A DNA stretch of 64,000 nt from Limnephilus marmoratus (taxonomy: Eukaryota > Arthropoda > Insecta > Trichoptera > Limnephilidae), in NCBI GenBank assembly GCA_917880885.1, contig OU862922.1:25668627-25732626 (forward strand), read 5' to 3'. How positions within the stretch are numbered: the first letter of the stretch is position 1; each line of letters begins with the position of its first letter. Positions 33,659 to 43,850 of the stretch are shown in pieces. The notes under the pieces are model-generated. The model was not told where the DNA came from, did no database searches, and saw nothing but the letters and a program-made list of their open reading frames with translations. The position numbers were made by a program, and so were the translations under genes.

Positions 33659-34443
33659 CCCGGTGAGAGTGTGGTAAAAAAAAAAATAACAAGAAGTATG
33701 TGGCAGGGTATGACATACCCGTTTAAAAATTTTACTGTAAAACTTGATTCTTAAGAAAAAGAATTATATTAATTTTTTTTTTTATTATAGAGAAATTATA
33801 TTATAACGTATTGGAAATTAAATATTTGCGCCATTGTAACAATTTTTATATTTTACTTAAAAATTTTCTCTCTAAAAAAACTACAAAGGAACTTAAGAAA
33901 ACAAGTTTCATGGAAAAAAAAAATAAGAGGAGAAAAAAATAAAATAAATAAGGATATGATAAAACATGAAACAAGTAACTATATAAACTAAAAAAAATAA
34001 CAAAGAATATTAGGAACATCTTAGGAACTGGAGTTCAAATCAGTGCAGTTTTTACTTAGAAAATACTTTCGATGAGCTCACCTTATCGGAAGTATTTTTT
34101 AATACTTCTTCCAGCATTGACCGAAGTCGGGTTTCTACACTGTCAACGTCCATTTTATATTCAAATCTGCAATGCAACAAAGAAAGTAAGTTAAAATAGC
34201 AGAAAAATAATGTTTTTGTCACGAAATTTATACACCAGCTATGTGGCAGGGTATCACATACCCGAACGCAGTTAGCAAGCGTATCTCAAGCGCAGGCTGC
34301 CACGACACTGCGGTCACGCCACTATCCCCTCCCTCACCCCTTTAACTCCAGCTACCCAAAGCAACAATAGGTTTGAAGGTCACAAAAAAAATACATGCAA
34401 ATAAGTAACGTGATGGGTATGACATACCCTGCCACACACTCGC
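33659..34443. mobile_element. Element P: TIR element with possible transposase exon
   Basis: Left CCCGGTGAGAGTGTGG, right inverse CCCGGCGAGTGTGTGGCAG. The internal palindrome-like motif GTGGCAGGGTATNACATACC occurs at 33701, 34243 and inverted at 34416. TTAA follows the right end at 34444; the left lacks a clean TTAA. Holds the short coding segment 34082-34153. Superfamily not settled; piggyBac is possible. Confidence 0.55.
34082..34153 (-). pseudogene. Possible first exon of an element P protein
   Basis: ATG at 34153 opens 24 codons, MDVDSVETRLRSMLEEVLKN and then TSDK, ending at GATAAG|GTGAGC, a good splice donor. Acidic and leucine-rich. The frame continues only 9 codons past the donor. No downstream exon was found, so it may be a leftover from an internally deleted parent. 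Function unknown. Confidence 0.35.
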
Positions 34444-35510
34444 CGGGTTAAGTTGTTTTTTTTGCAAACATGCTTGAAAAACTTAGCTTTAGCTTTTGGT
34501 CCTCACTCCAGTTTTGTACTTTTAGTGTAGATATTATAATCATTTTTCAACTAGAAAGTTTGATGGGTAATTTTAAATTGGTTGAAGCCGGGGATAGAAT
34601 CGGGAACTTCAGGCTTAACAGATTTTAAAAGCAGCCCGAAATACGTCTTCCAAATTATAAATTATTATTTGCCAAATTTTCTACCTGACCAACTTAAGGA
34701 TAAACTAAACATAAAAATTCATTTCCCTCCGCCCTAAAGCCCCCTGTAAGCCTACTGGTGTCCAAAATAGAGTTTTCCGTGCCCCCGTGGGATAAAGTGC
34801 CAACTTTAGTAATCACCGTAATTAATCTCCAAAAAGTATAAAGCTTGTAAAAATTCTAAATGTAGGTACCATTTTTCTGATACCGGAGTAGTTAGTGGTA
34901 CAATGTATGAACGGATTTGTTAAAAGTACGGTAACTAGAGAAATTTAAAAAAGAGAAGTTCATAATTTCTCGTTAAAATCCAATGTATAGTCGAGGAATC
35001 TAAGATATAAATGCATATTGCAAAACAAATAAATAAATTTAAACGTCCCATCTAAAAGAACTCACCACACCCAAAGACGTTACATACTTTAGACGCAGGG
35101 TAGAAATCTCAAAATGGGAAGCCAACAACAAGACTACTGTAGAGTACTCGATTTCTAGTACTTTAGTACTAAACTGCCACGCGTCGAGTAAGGTCGTGTC
35201 CTACTAGTAAGTAAATTGCATTAAAAAGCGCCAAAATTCCCTCCTGTGTGATGAGAAAATGTTTCCATTACACGGTAAACAGTAGTAAAAGCGAAGGAAT
35301 AACATTTCATTTGTAAATACATGCAAATTGCTTATTATTATCGATTATAAAAATAATACAATTGCTTTCCGCCCAAAGATTTTATGCGTCATTAGAGAAC
35401 TCAAGGCCTACTAAAGTACAGGTCTGGATGCGCAACAGCCAAATTACAAAGTCGATGCCATGCCGTCGCTAAGTAAAATTTACTTTTTATAATAATAATC
35501 TAATGATTCT
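34444..35510. other. Unassigned DNA
   Basis: No gene or repeat recognised. Confidence 0.35.
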
Positions 35511-35847
35511 TTATTTACTTGCCTGCGTTAAAACAACATACAAATCAGCAGAAACAACAAATACAATAACAATCAACGCCATTTGCAAACTATCGTTGTT
35601 CATTATAGCTATTTGACACCTCAAAATTCGACTGGTGCCCAGGCCTCCTACTTTAGTCGGCCTTGAGACAGTATTCGACGGAACTTTTGAATTTTGAATA
35701 CGAAAATGCCGCCCGCGTTCTATCTTTTGTTTCGTCCATATGCACATATTCTTTCAAGCGTCTATCTTTATCATACACGAATAACTTTTGAATTAAGAAA
35801 TTATTGAAAATCGCTGAAAACAAAAGAGTTTTGATTAATTGCCACAT
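35511..35847 (-). other. Overlapping short frames of unknown nature
   Basis: Two overlapping minus-strand frames. One (35847-35653) has LLFSAIFNNFLIQKLFVYDK and a charged stretch; the other (35747-35511) ends in a hydrophobic segment MALIVIVFVVSADLYVVLT. Neither belongs to a TE family I recognise, and no splice sites or homology support a host exon. Could be chance. Confidence 0.2.
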
Positions 35848-35861
35848 TATATCTTGAGTTT

Positions 35862-36323
35862 GTGAGACTATGGCAAGTCTATTTATATAACGTCATTGAC
35901 CACACCAACCTCTTTTACACAACCAGTAATAATACGAACGCTACAGCCAACTCCCCCATTTCCCGCATCCTTCAAAGATTTAACTCAATTAAAAAAAAAA
36001 CACAAATACCGATATATTTTTTGATTCCCTCCCTCTATTTAAGAAAAACATTTCTAGCACACTGAACTCGCACACATAACATACACATCCACACACACCC
36101 TCGCGCATACACATGCAAACACTCACACATACCCCTCTCCTACAATAATTTACTAACTTAATTTTGGGAAAATGTTTAATTTATCACATAAAAACATAAG
36201 TATAATATAACAGCGACATGTCATTGGTACCAATTATTTATTGTTTAAATTTGATAACTTTGGAACTATTTTCTACTATGTAATTATGTGCTGTTTGTTT
36301 CTGCAAAAAAAAAAAAAAAAATA
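35862..36323 (+). pseudogene. LINE A extreme C-terminus and 3' tail, copy 4
   Basis: TTSNNTNATANSPISRILQR then FNSI matches the conserved NSPISR(I/L) end of the LINE A ORF, ending at a stop about 36065. The 3' UTR has CA-rich text and ends GTGCTGTTTGTTTCTGC then an A-run at 36305-36322. Upstream coding is lost. Confidence 0.65.
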
Positions 36324-36574
36324 AGAGTTAGTATTGCATAATACAAAAACAATCATTACTCCTAAGAATTCAATTTTAGGTATCTACTTACTCAAAAGAA
36401 ACCAAGGTCAAGTGCTATTGAACACTGTTGCTGAAACTCGACTCTTTTATTGCTCACCATTAACCTACTTCTTTTGATCCGTTCTACATTGACTGAAACT
36501 TCATGGAATCGGAATGTAAACACCTTTTGTCAGCTTCAGGAATTATGTAGATTCAAGAACTGTAACAGTAGCAT

Positions 36575-37065
36575 TAAAAGATGAATAGATTTCCTTCAAC
36601 CAACCAAGGTTTTTCTCTGTTCTTCTCCTCATTGCTGAAGATCGTGACCCTTACTCCGATTTTACATGGTGGATAAGGCTCCTTCACTCCTCACGGTGCT
36701 CCTTTTAGAGCTGCGGACACCGAAGTACCGGAAGCCACTATTACTCGGTCGCTCCGGCACGTTGGTGATCGTTCTCTGCTTCTCCTTCCACTCTGCCACT
36801 TCCTTCTCCGCCTTCCACTTTGCCAGTGTGTTTGAGTTTCTCCAAGATGGAGTCCAAAGTACCTTAAAACACGTTGTAGGCAGATAGTTCAGAGTCTATC
36901 GTGGATGCCTAGCTCTTCCAGAATGGGCACATTTCTGCGGCTACTTTCCATAGTATTTTTCCAGCGCCACATTTTGAGGGCATCCAACCGCTTTCTTTTG
37001 GTGGCTCGTGTATCCACATCGTATGTAAATATGGGGAAAATCAAAGTCCGTTGTAAATACTTTTT
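36575..37065 (-). pseudogene. LINE D (RTE-like) ORF2 C-terminal fragment
   Basis: Minus translation gives FPIFTYDVDTRATKRKRLDA, LKMWRWKNTMESSRRN, VPILEELGIHDRL, then QRVLRYFG, a serine/arginine-rich stretch and VIVASGTSVSAALKGA. This follows the TE pattern (LxxxExWCWRRM...TNxSILEELxIxxRL...FGHxxR...SVSAALRxA) common to insect RTE-type LINEs. Stops and shifts are present. Unlike LINE A and B in sequence. The 73-codon plus frame over it is a shadow. Confidence 0.7.
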
Positions 37066-37183
37066 TTTTGTAAATGTTCCTTAATGTCATTGTACAAAAT
37101 AATGAGGTGAAATTAATATGCGAACGTTTTATTGACGTCGGTTCAAAGATATTTCAAAAACTTCGATAAGTTAACCAAACTAA

Positions 37184-37562
37184 ACTATATATAACAAAAT
37201 CAAAATATGATTGCTTGGGTGTATGTATGTATATGAATATTTGAAATGTGTACGCATTGCTAAACCATTCATCGGATTGCAATGAAACTTTGGGAAATTG
37301 ATATGTGCATACCCGCGGTGGTTTCTGTATATACTGGTGAGCTCTGGCATTACGGAATTTGTATTAAAAATTGCAATAGGTGGCTCGCGAGCTGTTTGAA
37401 AACTGAGTGGAGAAGGCGGAGTGGGAACGTGTGAGGGGAAATGAACGCGGGAGAGGAAGGGGAAACGGAAGGTGAACAGGACTAATGGGAAAGGACACAC
37501 AGGGAGAAATAGTTTCTTTATTAAGTGGCATGGCAGCGCATGCCGGGAACTCGCCAGCTGTT
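37184..37562 (+). mobile_element. Helitron H3 copy
   Basis: TTGCTAAACCATTCATCGG, CATACCCGCGGTGGTTTCTG, TGGTGAGCTCTGGCATTACG, a purine-rich block, then GGCAGCGCATGCCGGGAACT and a degraded terminus (CCAGCTG in place of CAGCTAG). The 5' end is diverged. Non-coding. Confidence 0.75.
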
Positions 37563-38049
37563 AAAAATACTATTAGAGACATCTATGATATGACCACTGT
37601 AGTAAATTGTTTTATGTCATTGATTTTAATTATTTATTGGATTATTAAGAAATAGTGAAGACTGGAGACATCTATATGCCTTTATTGTATCTAATTAGGT
37701 TGAGTTACTGATTAGCAGTTCAATATTCCACATTACCATTAGGGGTGTCCAGTTATCCATCCAGTTGTCCATCTCTCTCGCATTAAACAATCCCTAGGGT
37801 AAAGTTCGTTTAAATCCCCAAGCGGGGACCGGGCCAAAATTCTTTATAAAATGTTGATCAAATGTTGTTATAAAAAGTTATCGTAAATAAAACGACTCAA
37901 GACTTCAAAAGTGTTTTACAATATAAAAAAAAGTCCACTACCCGATCATAAAGCGAAGTTAATAACATATTTCTTAGGCACTTAAATTTCAAACTCAAAA
38001 TTCCAATAGAAAACATTAATTATTTAAGTTTGATGAATCGACTTTATTT
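37563..38049. other. Unassigned DNA
   Basis: Nothing recognised before the PLE terminus. Confidence 0.35.
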
Positions 38050-38109
38050 ATATTAAATGAAAGAACACACTTTGTAAAACACCACTTTTTATTATAATTG
38101 ATATTTAAA

Positions 38110-38150
38110 AGCCAACCAGGTTTCGCTCGATCTCGAGCTTCATCAGGGCT
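38110..38150 (-). ncRNA. Hammerhead ribozyme-like motif of the PLE
   Basis: Reads AGCC (stem I), CUGAUGA core, extra A, stem II GCUCG-AGAU-CGAGC, GAAA core, minimal stem III (A-C, CUG loop, G-U), U at the cleavage position, GGCU closing stem I (4 pairs). All conserved core residues are present. Small stem III is typical of PLE hammerheads, which are known to work better as dimers. The extra A before stem II is a departure. Confidence 0.65.
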
Positions 38151-38352
38151 ATTATAACAACTAAAGTTAATTATCTACAGACATACATATATAAAAGACA
38201 TTAACAGGATGAGTGAAAGAGCTAGCAATATTATAGGCAACACCCTATTGGTGCCAGAAAGTGAAGCAAATTGACAAGAGGGAGACAACAATAATTACAG
38301 GATGAGTAAGTAAAGGGGGGGAGGGAGAGGGAAGGAGTTGTTTAAGGAGAGT

Positions 38353-39093
38353 TTAGCGGAATAAATTAAAAATGGGACTATCAGATAAATTGATTTGGTT
38401 ATTAATAATATTTGATTTATTATTAACAGCTTTTTTTATTTCGAGGGCTTCTAGATTGTTTAACCTAATTCCGATTCCATTTTTATGTAATATTTTAGTC
38501 CCGGAGGTTTTATCGAATGAGTGGTTAGTTTCTAGTAGATGGTTTGCAAATTCTGAAAAAGCATTACTATTTAAACATCTTAGATGTTCTTTAATTCTTA
38601 TGTTTACATTTCGGGCCGTTTTTCCAATGTAAAATGCAGAGCAATCATTACAACTTAGTTTATATACGCCAGAGTGGCTAAATTTATCATCAATATCTTT
38701 AGTGTTAATTAAATATTTACCTAAGTTGTTATTGGTGTAAAAGGCGGGTTTTATTTCCGGAGGGAATTTTTTTACGCTTAACGAAGAAAAGTTATTCGTA
38801 AACAGTACTTTACGCCATTGGAATTGGTGATTAGTATTTATATTATTATTAGGATTATTAAAAAGAAATTTATTTGATGCTACTTGTTTCAACTTTTTAT
38901 TAAGAATATTATCTACTAGTTTTGTCTCATACCCGTTATTTATAGCAATTTGTTTAATTATGGATAATTCCTTATTAAAGTTATTATTATTTAATGGTAC
39001 TGTAATCAATCGATGTATCATGGAGTGGAAGGCAGAATGTTTGTGGGATATGGGGTGGTTGGATGAATTATGAATGGTAGTATCAGTAGACTT
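38353..39093 (-). CDS. PLE C-terminal region with GIY-YIG endonuclease (partial)
   Basis: 246 codons open from the truncation to the stop. The first part (IKSTDTTIHNSSNHPISHKH, SAFHSMIHRL) matches the post-RT segment of PLE proteins. A linker rich in N/K follows. The GIY-YIG domain is at about residues 117-200 counting from the ATG at 39021: SGVYKLSC (GVY 118-120), YIGKTARNVNIRIKEHLR (YIG 131-133, Arg137), and E191/E194 as candidate acidic residues. C124, C127, H161 and H167 fit the CCHH zinc site typical of PLE endonucleases. Known role: target-DNA nicking in the nucleus for priming. The ATG is internal to the ancestral ORF. The endonuclease looks intact, but the RT is gone, so the copy is not autonomous. 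Confidence 0.88.
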   Translation of the reverse strand, partial: KSTDTTIHNSSNHPISHKHSAFHSMIHRLITVPLNNNNFNKELSIIKQIAINNGYETKLVDNILNKKLKQVASNKFLFNNPNNNINTNHQFQWRKVLFTNNFSSLSVKKFPPEIKPAFYTNNNLGKYLINTKDIDDKFSHSGVYKLSCNDCSAFYIGKTARNVNIRIKEHLRCLNSNAFSEFANHLLETNHSFDKTSGTKILHKNGIGIRLNNLEALEIKKAVNNKSNIINNQINLSDSPIFNLFR

Positions 39094-39102
39094 TATTTAA
39101 TT

Positions 39103-39345
39103 ACGCTGTCTGACAGAAGAATCATTTCAGACCTAATTTTATTATACAGAGTTATGAACAACCTAATTGACAGCCCTGCCATCATTGCGACAAGGAATAC
39201 TAGACAAAATACAACATTCTTTTGCAACACATACACAATCAACTATTAATCACACTCACTTACCAATAGGATGCATGATTTAGGCAAGAAATTTGGTGGT
39301 ATTGTAGATATATTCGCTGATTCCCTTTATATCCTAAAAAGCTAT
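39103..39345 (+). pseudogene. LINE A C-terminus, copy 5, left half
   Basis: LITLSDRRIISDLILLYRVM, NNLIDSPAIIA, TRNTRQNTTF, then a stop, LGKKFGGIVDIFADSLYILK and SYL at the junction. Interrupted at TTAA (39346-39349) by the piggyBac remnant. The frame resumes at 41031 as NRHFAESYKLL and a stop. Confidence 0.75.
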
Positions 39346-39763
39346 TTAACACTAGAAAGACCGGAGCCTTCATTTTGACGGCAGCCCGAAGTAAAGTGAC
39401 GATATAATGCCTAATAATTATTGTATTGGTGTGATTTTTTTTAACATTTCATGATTTATGGTTTAACAACTATGGTGAAAAAAACAGGTATGTGTCTTAA
39501 TTACTTTTTGAGATATATTGACTTATACCTAGAAAGACCGCCGCCGTCAATGTGACGGTTTGGGCCATAATGCTGATTTCGTTTACAACCTTCTTTACCC
39601 AAGTTAACAACATACTCATTCTTCCTCGTTTATGATAGTACTATTATGTCTGTTTCTTTCATTCGGTATTGCGTATTATTCATACTCGATCTGTACGTTT
39701 ATTGGTCACTGTCACATAATTTATAAAAATACCAAAAAATATTGCTCCCACCCAAATTTATTT

Positions 39764-39858
39764 TATGGCTTGTTGGAGAAGAACAGAGTATACAAATACC
39801 AGAGTTGATGCAGCTGCGTTAGCTTCTGAAGAACTGACAGAATCATTTATTGGATAAC
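39764..39858 (+). pseudogene. Possible piggyBac ORF start
   Basis: ATG opens MACWRRTEYTNTRVDAAALA then SEELTESF before SINE S copy 2 begins. The position, just after the left terminus of a piggyBac element, suits a transposase N-terminus; N-terminal regions of the family diverge, so identity is inferred from location. Confidence 0.4.
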
Positions 39859-40270
39859 CAACACGTCTGCCATAGGTCACCCCAAGAGGTTTGCTATGTT
39901 TTGTGACTTAGCAGGGGTGCCCGGGTTCATGGGGTTAGGTTTGTCCGGATTTTGGCGGCGGATGCGTCTGCCAAACAACTGCGTGGCAGACCAGATCGGC
40001 AGGGAACGGTTGAGGGTGATTTTTTGACATCGGCAGCAGGACTCTCAGAACATTGCCTTGCACCGCAGTGGTGGGGACAGATTCATACGTCCGCCACTCT
40101 TGAACACACTGAACCCCAGTTTCCCACCCACCCTCACCTCATTTCCTTCCCAGAACCTATTCTTCTTCCTTTTCCTATAGGTACCCTCCACAACATCATC
40201 CCATAAGATGACAAATGCCCAGAAAAGAATTATTTTCCTTAGGGCTTTTTTGTGGATCTAATATAAACGA
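39845..40270 (+). mobile_element. SINE S, copy 2
   Basis: Full-length: TTATTGGATAACCAACAC head, GGCGGCGGATGCGTCTGCC, TTGCACCGCAGTGGTGG, CCCTTCCC-type text, CACAACATCATCCCATAAGA and a degraded stem-loop (TTTTCCTTAGGGC). Nested in the piggyBac remnant. Confidence 0.8.
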
Positions 40271-40420
40271 AAAAGAAAAGAAACCGGAAAATAAAACTAC
40301 TGAAAGACGACAGTGCCAAATTAATAAAAAATATAATAAAAACCAAATAAATGACAGGTGTGATAATTGTAAGAAACCCGTTTGCGGAGAGTGCATTCAA
40401 TTTTATAAAAAAACGTAAAA
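40271..40420 (+). pseudogene. piggyBac transposase C-terminal cysteine-rich domain
   Basis: ERRQCQINKKYNKNQIN then DRCDNCKKPVCGECIQFY and a stop. The CxxC...CxxC spacing at the extreme C-terminus is the zinc-binding domain that piggyBac transposases use to bind the TIRs. The catalytic DDD core is missing, replaced by SINE S copy 2. The frame 40215-40418 that contains it begins in SINE sequence. Confidence 0.7.
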
Positions 40421-40477
40421 AATCGATATTGTACAAACATAACACATGCTTGTACATTGCAGCATTTTGCACTTACA

Positions 40478-40956
40478 TGTTTTTTTTCCAGGAAGCCTCG
40501 AGGAAAAAAACCCTCAGGGCCTATGTCATCTTTGGGGATGCTGTGTGAATTTATGTGTGCATTGGAGTTTTTAGGGAAAGGAAGGAGAGGAAGTTCTCGG
40601 AAGAAAAAAAGTGTGAGAGATGAATAGGAAAAAATTGTAAATGTATCCAGGAGTGACGGACGAATAAATCCATCCCTCCCACTGCGGTGCAAGGCGACGG
40701 GATGAGAAAGGTCCTGCTGGAGAGGACAAGATAAGTATCGCCCTCGACAAGTGCCTCCCGACCCGGTCCGCTATGCAATAGGTGGGCAAATGTATTCGCC
40801 ACCTAGACCCAGACAAACCTCACCCAATGAACCCGGACACCCCTGCTAAGTCACTAAACTTAGCGAATCACTTGGAGTGTCCTATGGCAGGGGTGTTGGA
40901 TATCCAATAAATGGTTCCCGGGGCAGCGGTACTCATATCCGCCTCCGAATTTGAAA
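40478..40956 (-). mobile_element. SINE S, copy 3
   Basis: Inverse orientation to copy 2: tail CTATGTCATCTTTGGGGATG and a CTCGAGGAAAAAAACCCTCA stem at the left, body GTGCAAGGCGACGGGATGAG, head CCTATGGCAGGGGTGTTGGA and AATAAATGGTTCCCGGGGCA to about 40956. Nearly full length, nested in the piggyBac. Confidence 0.82.
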
Positions 40957-41030
40957 AAAGTGATCAGCCGTCAAAGTGACGGTCGTGGTCTTTATAGGTA
41001 TGGAGCAGTACCCGGTCTTTCTAGTGTTAA

Positions 41031-41340
41031 ACCGACACTTTGCGGAATCCTACAAATTATTGTAACGTTGGTATAATATATTTTACGATTTGATGTGTTA
41101 TTGTTATGTTTAATATTATCTTTTGTTCTATGTCATTGTAAAATATTACATTGCTTAAAATATTTCACGGTTTTACGCAAGAATATGCAAGTGGTTTTTT
41201 CTTCAAAAACTACTTGAATATTCTTAAAATTTTTTCACTTTTATAACTTTTGGTATAAATTCTATGATAACTTAAATATTATTTTATAATCTCTGTAAAG
41301 GCCCCTACGGGCGTATAACAACAATAAATAAATAAATAAA
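41031..41340 (+). pseudogene. LINE A C-terminus, copy 5, right half with tail
   Basis: Finishes the ORF interrupted at 39345 (NRHFAESYKLL, stop at about 41061). The 3' UTR ends with hairpin GCCCCTACGGGC and AAT/AAAT repeats. Confidence 0.75.
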
Positions 41341-41624
41341 TATAATATATTAAAGTTTGAAATAAATTTAAAAAATAATACCCAAGAAAACTAAAAAACT
41401 CGAAGACTTGAAAAAGTAAATATTCAAATTCTTTCAATCTTACACTGTTTTTACCCCTTCTTCTGTCCCTATTCCAATATTAGGGTAACAATAATTCTAG
41501 TCTCCGTGCAATTAGGACGTGGAGTAGCTACCTCTTGCTCATCCAAATATTTCTTGGAAATTCTATGGAGATTATGATATTTTTTTAATGTGAGTACCGC
41601 GCAAAATTCACAACTGCACTGTTT
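41341..41624. other. Unassigned DNA
   Basis: Nothing recognised. Confidence 0.35.
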
Positions 41625-41830
41625 TGAGCCAGTGAGATCCTACAGCATCCACAATTGGGGTATGTTGTAAGGCTGAAAGGAGGGGAAGGGAGAAGAAGGG
41701 AGGTCCCCACCCAAGTATCTTTCTACTCAGATCTGGTCAGCAAATACGGCCAAAGCCATTTCAAGCAACATTTTGATTCCAAAAGGCGTTCTTTCACTTG
41801 GGCGGTCATTCACCAATATGGAACGCTCTT
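41625..41830 (+). repeat. MITE W, copy 3
   Basis: GAGCCAGTGAGATCCTACAG, CATCCACAATTGGGGTATG, GTAAGGCTGAAAGGAG, AAAGCCATTTCAAGCAACA align with the complete copy at 53985. Termini degraded. The 92-codon frame over it is not supported. Confidence 0.65.
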
Positions 41831-41911
41831 AATATTTACTACATATTATTTTAAGGGAATAAATTGTGAAATAAATAAATTTTTACGGATTCGTAAAAAT
41901 TTAGGTACATG

Positions 41912-41992
41912 CAAAATACCAGGTCTACGATAACACAGCAAAATACCATGTCTACGATAACACAGCAAAATACCATGTCTACGATAACACAG
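41912..41992. repeat. 27-bp tandem repeat, three units
   Basis: GCAAAATACCAKGTCTACGA and TAACACA repeated at 41912, 41939 and 41966, nearly identical. Confidence 0.95.
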
Positions 41993-42114
41993 CAATATCT
42001 AAAAAATATAACTTGCAGCAAAACTCGTGAAGTCACGAAACAACTGCAAGCAAATATTTCCAATTGAAATGTACATCAAAACTTTAATGAAAAGTGTGTG
42101 TGCGTGTTTTTTTT

Positions 42115-42880
42115 ATTAACTCCATACAGGAGGCCTCGAGGAAAATAATTTCCCTCAGGACATTAGTCTTCCTTGGAGGTACTGTGTGGAGAGTCTTTTT
42201 GTGGATAGAAAGGAGTAAATCTGAATCTTGAAGAGACTTGAATGAGGGAAGAAACACAGAGGCCAGCAAATCGTTCCATAGCCTAGCTGTTGAACTCAAG
42301 AACGAGCCACTCTCATGTGTGACAAATATCAACTGTGTACAAATGTTTGACGCGTGTTTGGCGTCTTTCCCGTCAGTGCACCGGTGCCGAAGGAATCAAT
42401 AACACTAGTTACTAGGAGCATCTTCCATTAATATTTATTTATTTATTTTATTTTATTTTTTTACAGTTTTTTAGAGAAAATACCGGTAGAACAATGGCAA
42501 AATTCCCACCCGATGCATGTGCTTTAAAGTTTGTAATCCTTAATAGTGTTATTGATATAGGAGAATCTATCAAACGGACCGCCCGTTTCTGCACGTAGTC
42601 GTGGGTTTTTTTCAAGTATTCTGGGGCTCCATTCCAGAGGTTGCTGCCAAATTCAACCATGAGGCGCACTTGCAATGCGTACAGGATTAGCAGTCGTGTG
42701 CCGTTAAAGTATCTGCGACCCAATTCAACACGCCCAGCTTCTGAGAGGCTAACTTAACTTGGATTCGATTGAGCCCCACAACTGAGCTGGTCACTTAGAG
42801 TTACACCAAACATATCAAAAGAGAGTCTATTTTTTTCCGCAATATTCAAGACAAGGCACTTACTTACAGCTTTAAAAAAA
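42115..42880 (-). pseudogene. LINE B ORF2 C-terminal region, copy 3
   Basis: Minus strand, longest LINE B copy: KCLVLNIAEKNRLSFDMFG, GRRYFNGTRLLILYALQVRL, MVEFGSNLWNGAPEYLKK, VQKRAVRLIDSPI, then, after an AT-rich insertion at about 42434-42482, the C-terminal domain and 3' stem-loop (GAGGCCTCGAGGAAAATAAT at 42130). Several frameshifts. The YADD motif lies upstream of the truncation. Confidence 0.8.
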
Positions 42881-43472
42881 AATTAAATCGCCACCATAAA
42901 CTAATAAAAACTGAGATTTGAAATAATTAAGTACCTAATAATTAACAATTGATTTCATATTAATATAACACTCTGCAACCGACAAAACCGAATTTTCCGA
43001 CGAAAATGAGATGAGTTCTCGTCGCTACCGTAATTCGCACGAACCCTTAGCGCAGGTCTGATCATTCGACGAGGTCTACCATGTAATTAAATAGGTCCTC
43101 GGCTTGTGGAGATAATTACAGCAATTTCCCATTACGCCCCCCCCCTTGCCTCCACCCCTTGACTATATTGATGGATTATTTTAAAAGCGTGAAATTGAGA
43201 AAACTCATGAAATGATTTTGCGAAATCGCGAGGAAACTTGTATAATAAAGTCAAAAGTTTTCATGTATTTGTTCAATTTGATCGGCAGTCAGCTGCCTGG
43301 AACCAGCGGGGACTATCGTATTCTCAAGTAGAAGATGACGAGGAAGAGGAAAGCACGCACGCAAGCACCAATCAAATAATTAAAAACAAGGGTTGTTGCC
43401 TCTCACGGAAAAGGGGTGAAGGCCCGGATTCCCGCATTTCCACCGATTTATTACATATTTTCCTTAAATAAT
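42881..43472. other. Unassigned DNA
   Basis: C-run near 43136. The 77-codon frame 43238-43471 (acidic, then K/R-rich) matches nothing I know. Confidence 0.35.
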
Positions 43473-43850
43473 TTAAGTTTTAAAGCTCTTAAATTTTTTT
43501 GTCATTCTACGAGATCTGGAGATTCCCCACCCCGAAACGACAATTATATGAAATTCCGTCAATAGAAAAAAATCGGAAAGTATGTTGCGAAATTTACTAT
43601 AAACACCTTTTTTCAGTTATTTTACAAGCTATATATACGAGTATATGAAAAAATTACAATGTTTCTTTAAATGCTATTTTAGACGTTCCTCACTAGATTT
43701 TTGGATATATTTTAAACGAGTCGTGTTTAATTAAACATTTCCACAAGTTTCGCTTAAATAATATCTTCTTTAATATTAGCGCGCTCTCTCTAACATTCGT
43801 ATTTATATATCTCTCCATCTTCTTATTTTTGAGCGGGTACACCGCACCCA
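43473..43850 (+). repeat. Interspersed repeat R, copy 3
   Basis: TTAAGTTTTAAAGCTCTTAA start, GATTCCCCACCCCGAAACGA, TATTAGCGCGCTCTCTC, then TCTCTCCATCTTCTTATTTT end. Gives the fullest 5' boundary of the family. Confidence 0.8.

Larger units (their letters stand above)
38050..39093 (-). mobile_element. Penelope-like element, 5'-truncated
   Basis: Minus-strand unit: a GIY-YIG-bearing coding region (39093-38353), a 3' UTR, then a terminal region with a hammerhead-like motif (38150-38110) and AAAAGTGGTGTTTTACAAAG. The reverse-transcriptase core is missing; the 5' boundary at 39093 abuts LINE A. PLE identity rests on the GIY-YIG endonuclease plus hammerhead combination. Confidence 0.85.
39350..41026 (+). 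mobile_element. piggyBac remnant holding two SINEs
   Basis: TTAA on both sides (39346-39349, 41027-41030). Termini CACTAGAAAGACCGG and the exact inverse CCGGTCTTTCTAGTG. Subterminal motifs TTTTGACGGC and CCGTCAAAGTGACGG are also mirrored. Holds a possible N-terminal scrap (about 39764-39858), the transposase C-terminal cysteine-rich tail (40271-40420), and SINE S copies 2 and 3. Confidence 0.93.

Noticed and set aside
41912..41992. Regular 27-bp repeats resembling a CRISPR array
   Set aside because: No spacers (units are contiguous), eukaryotic context, no cas genes.
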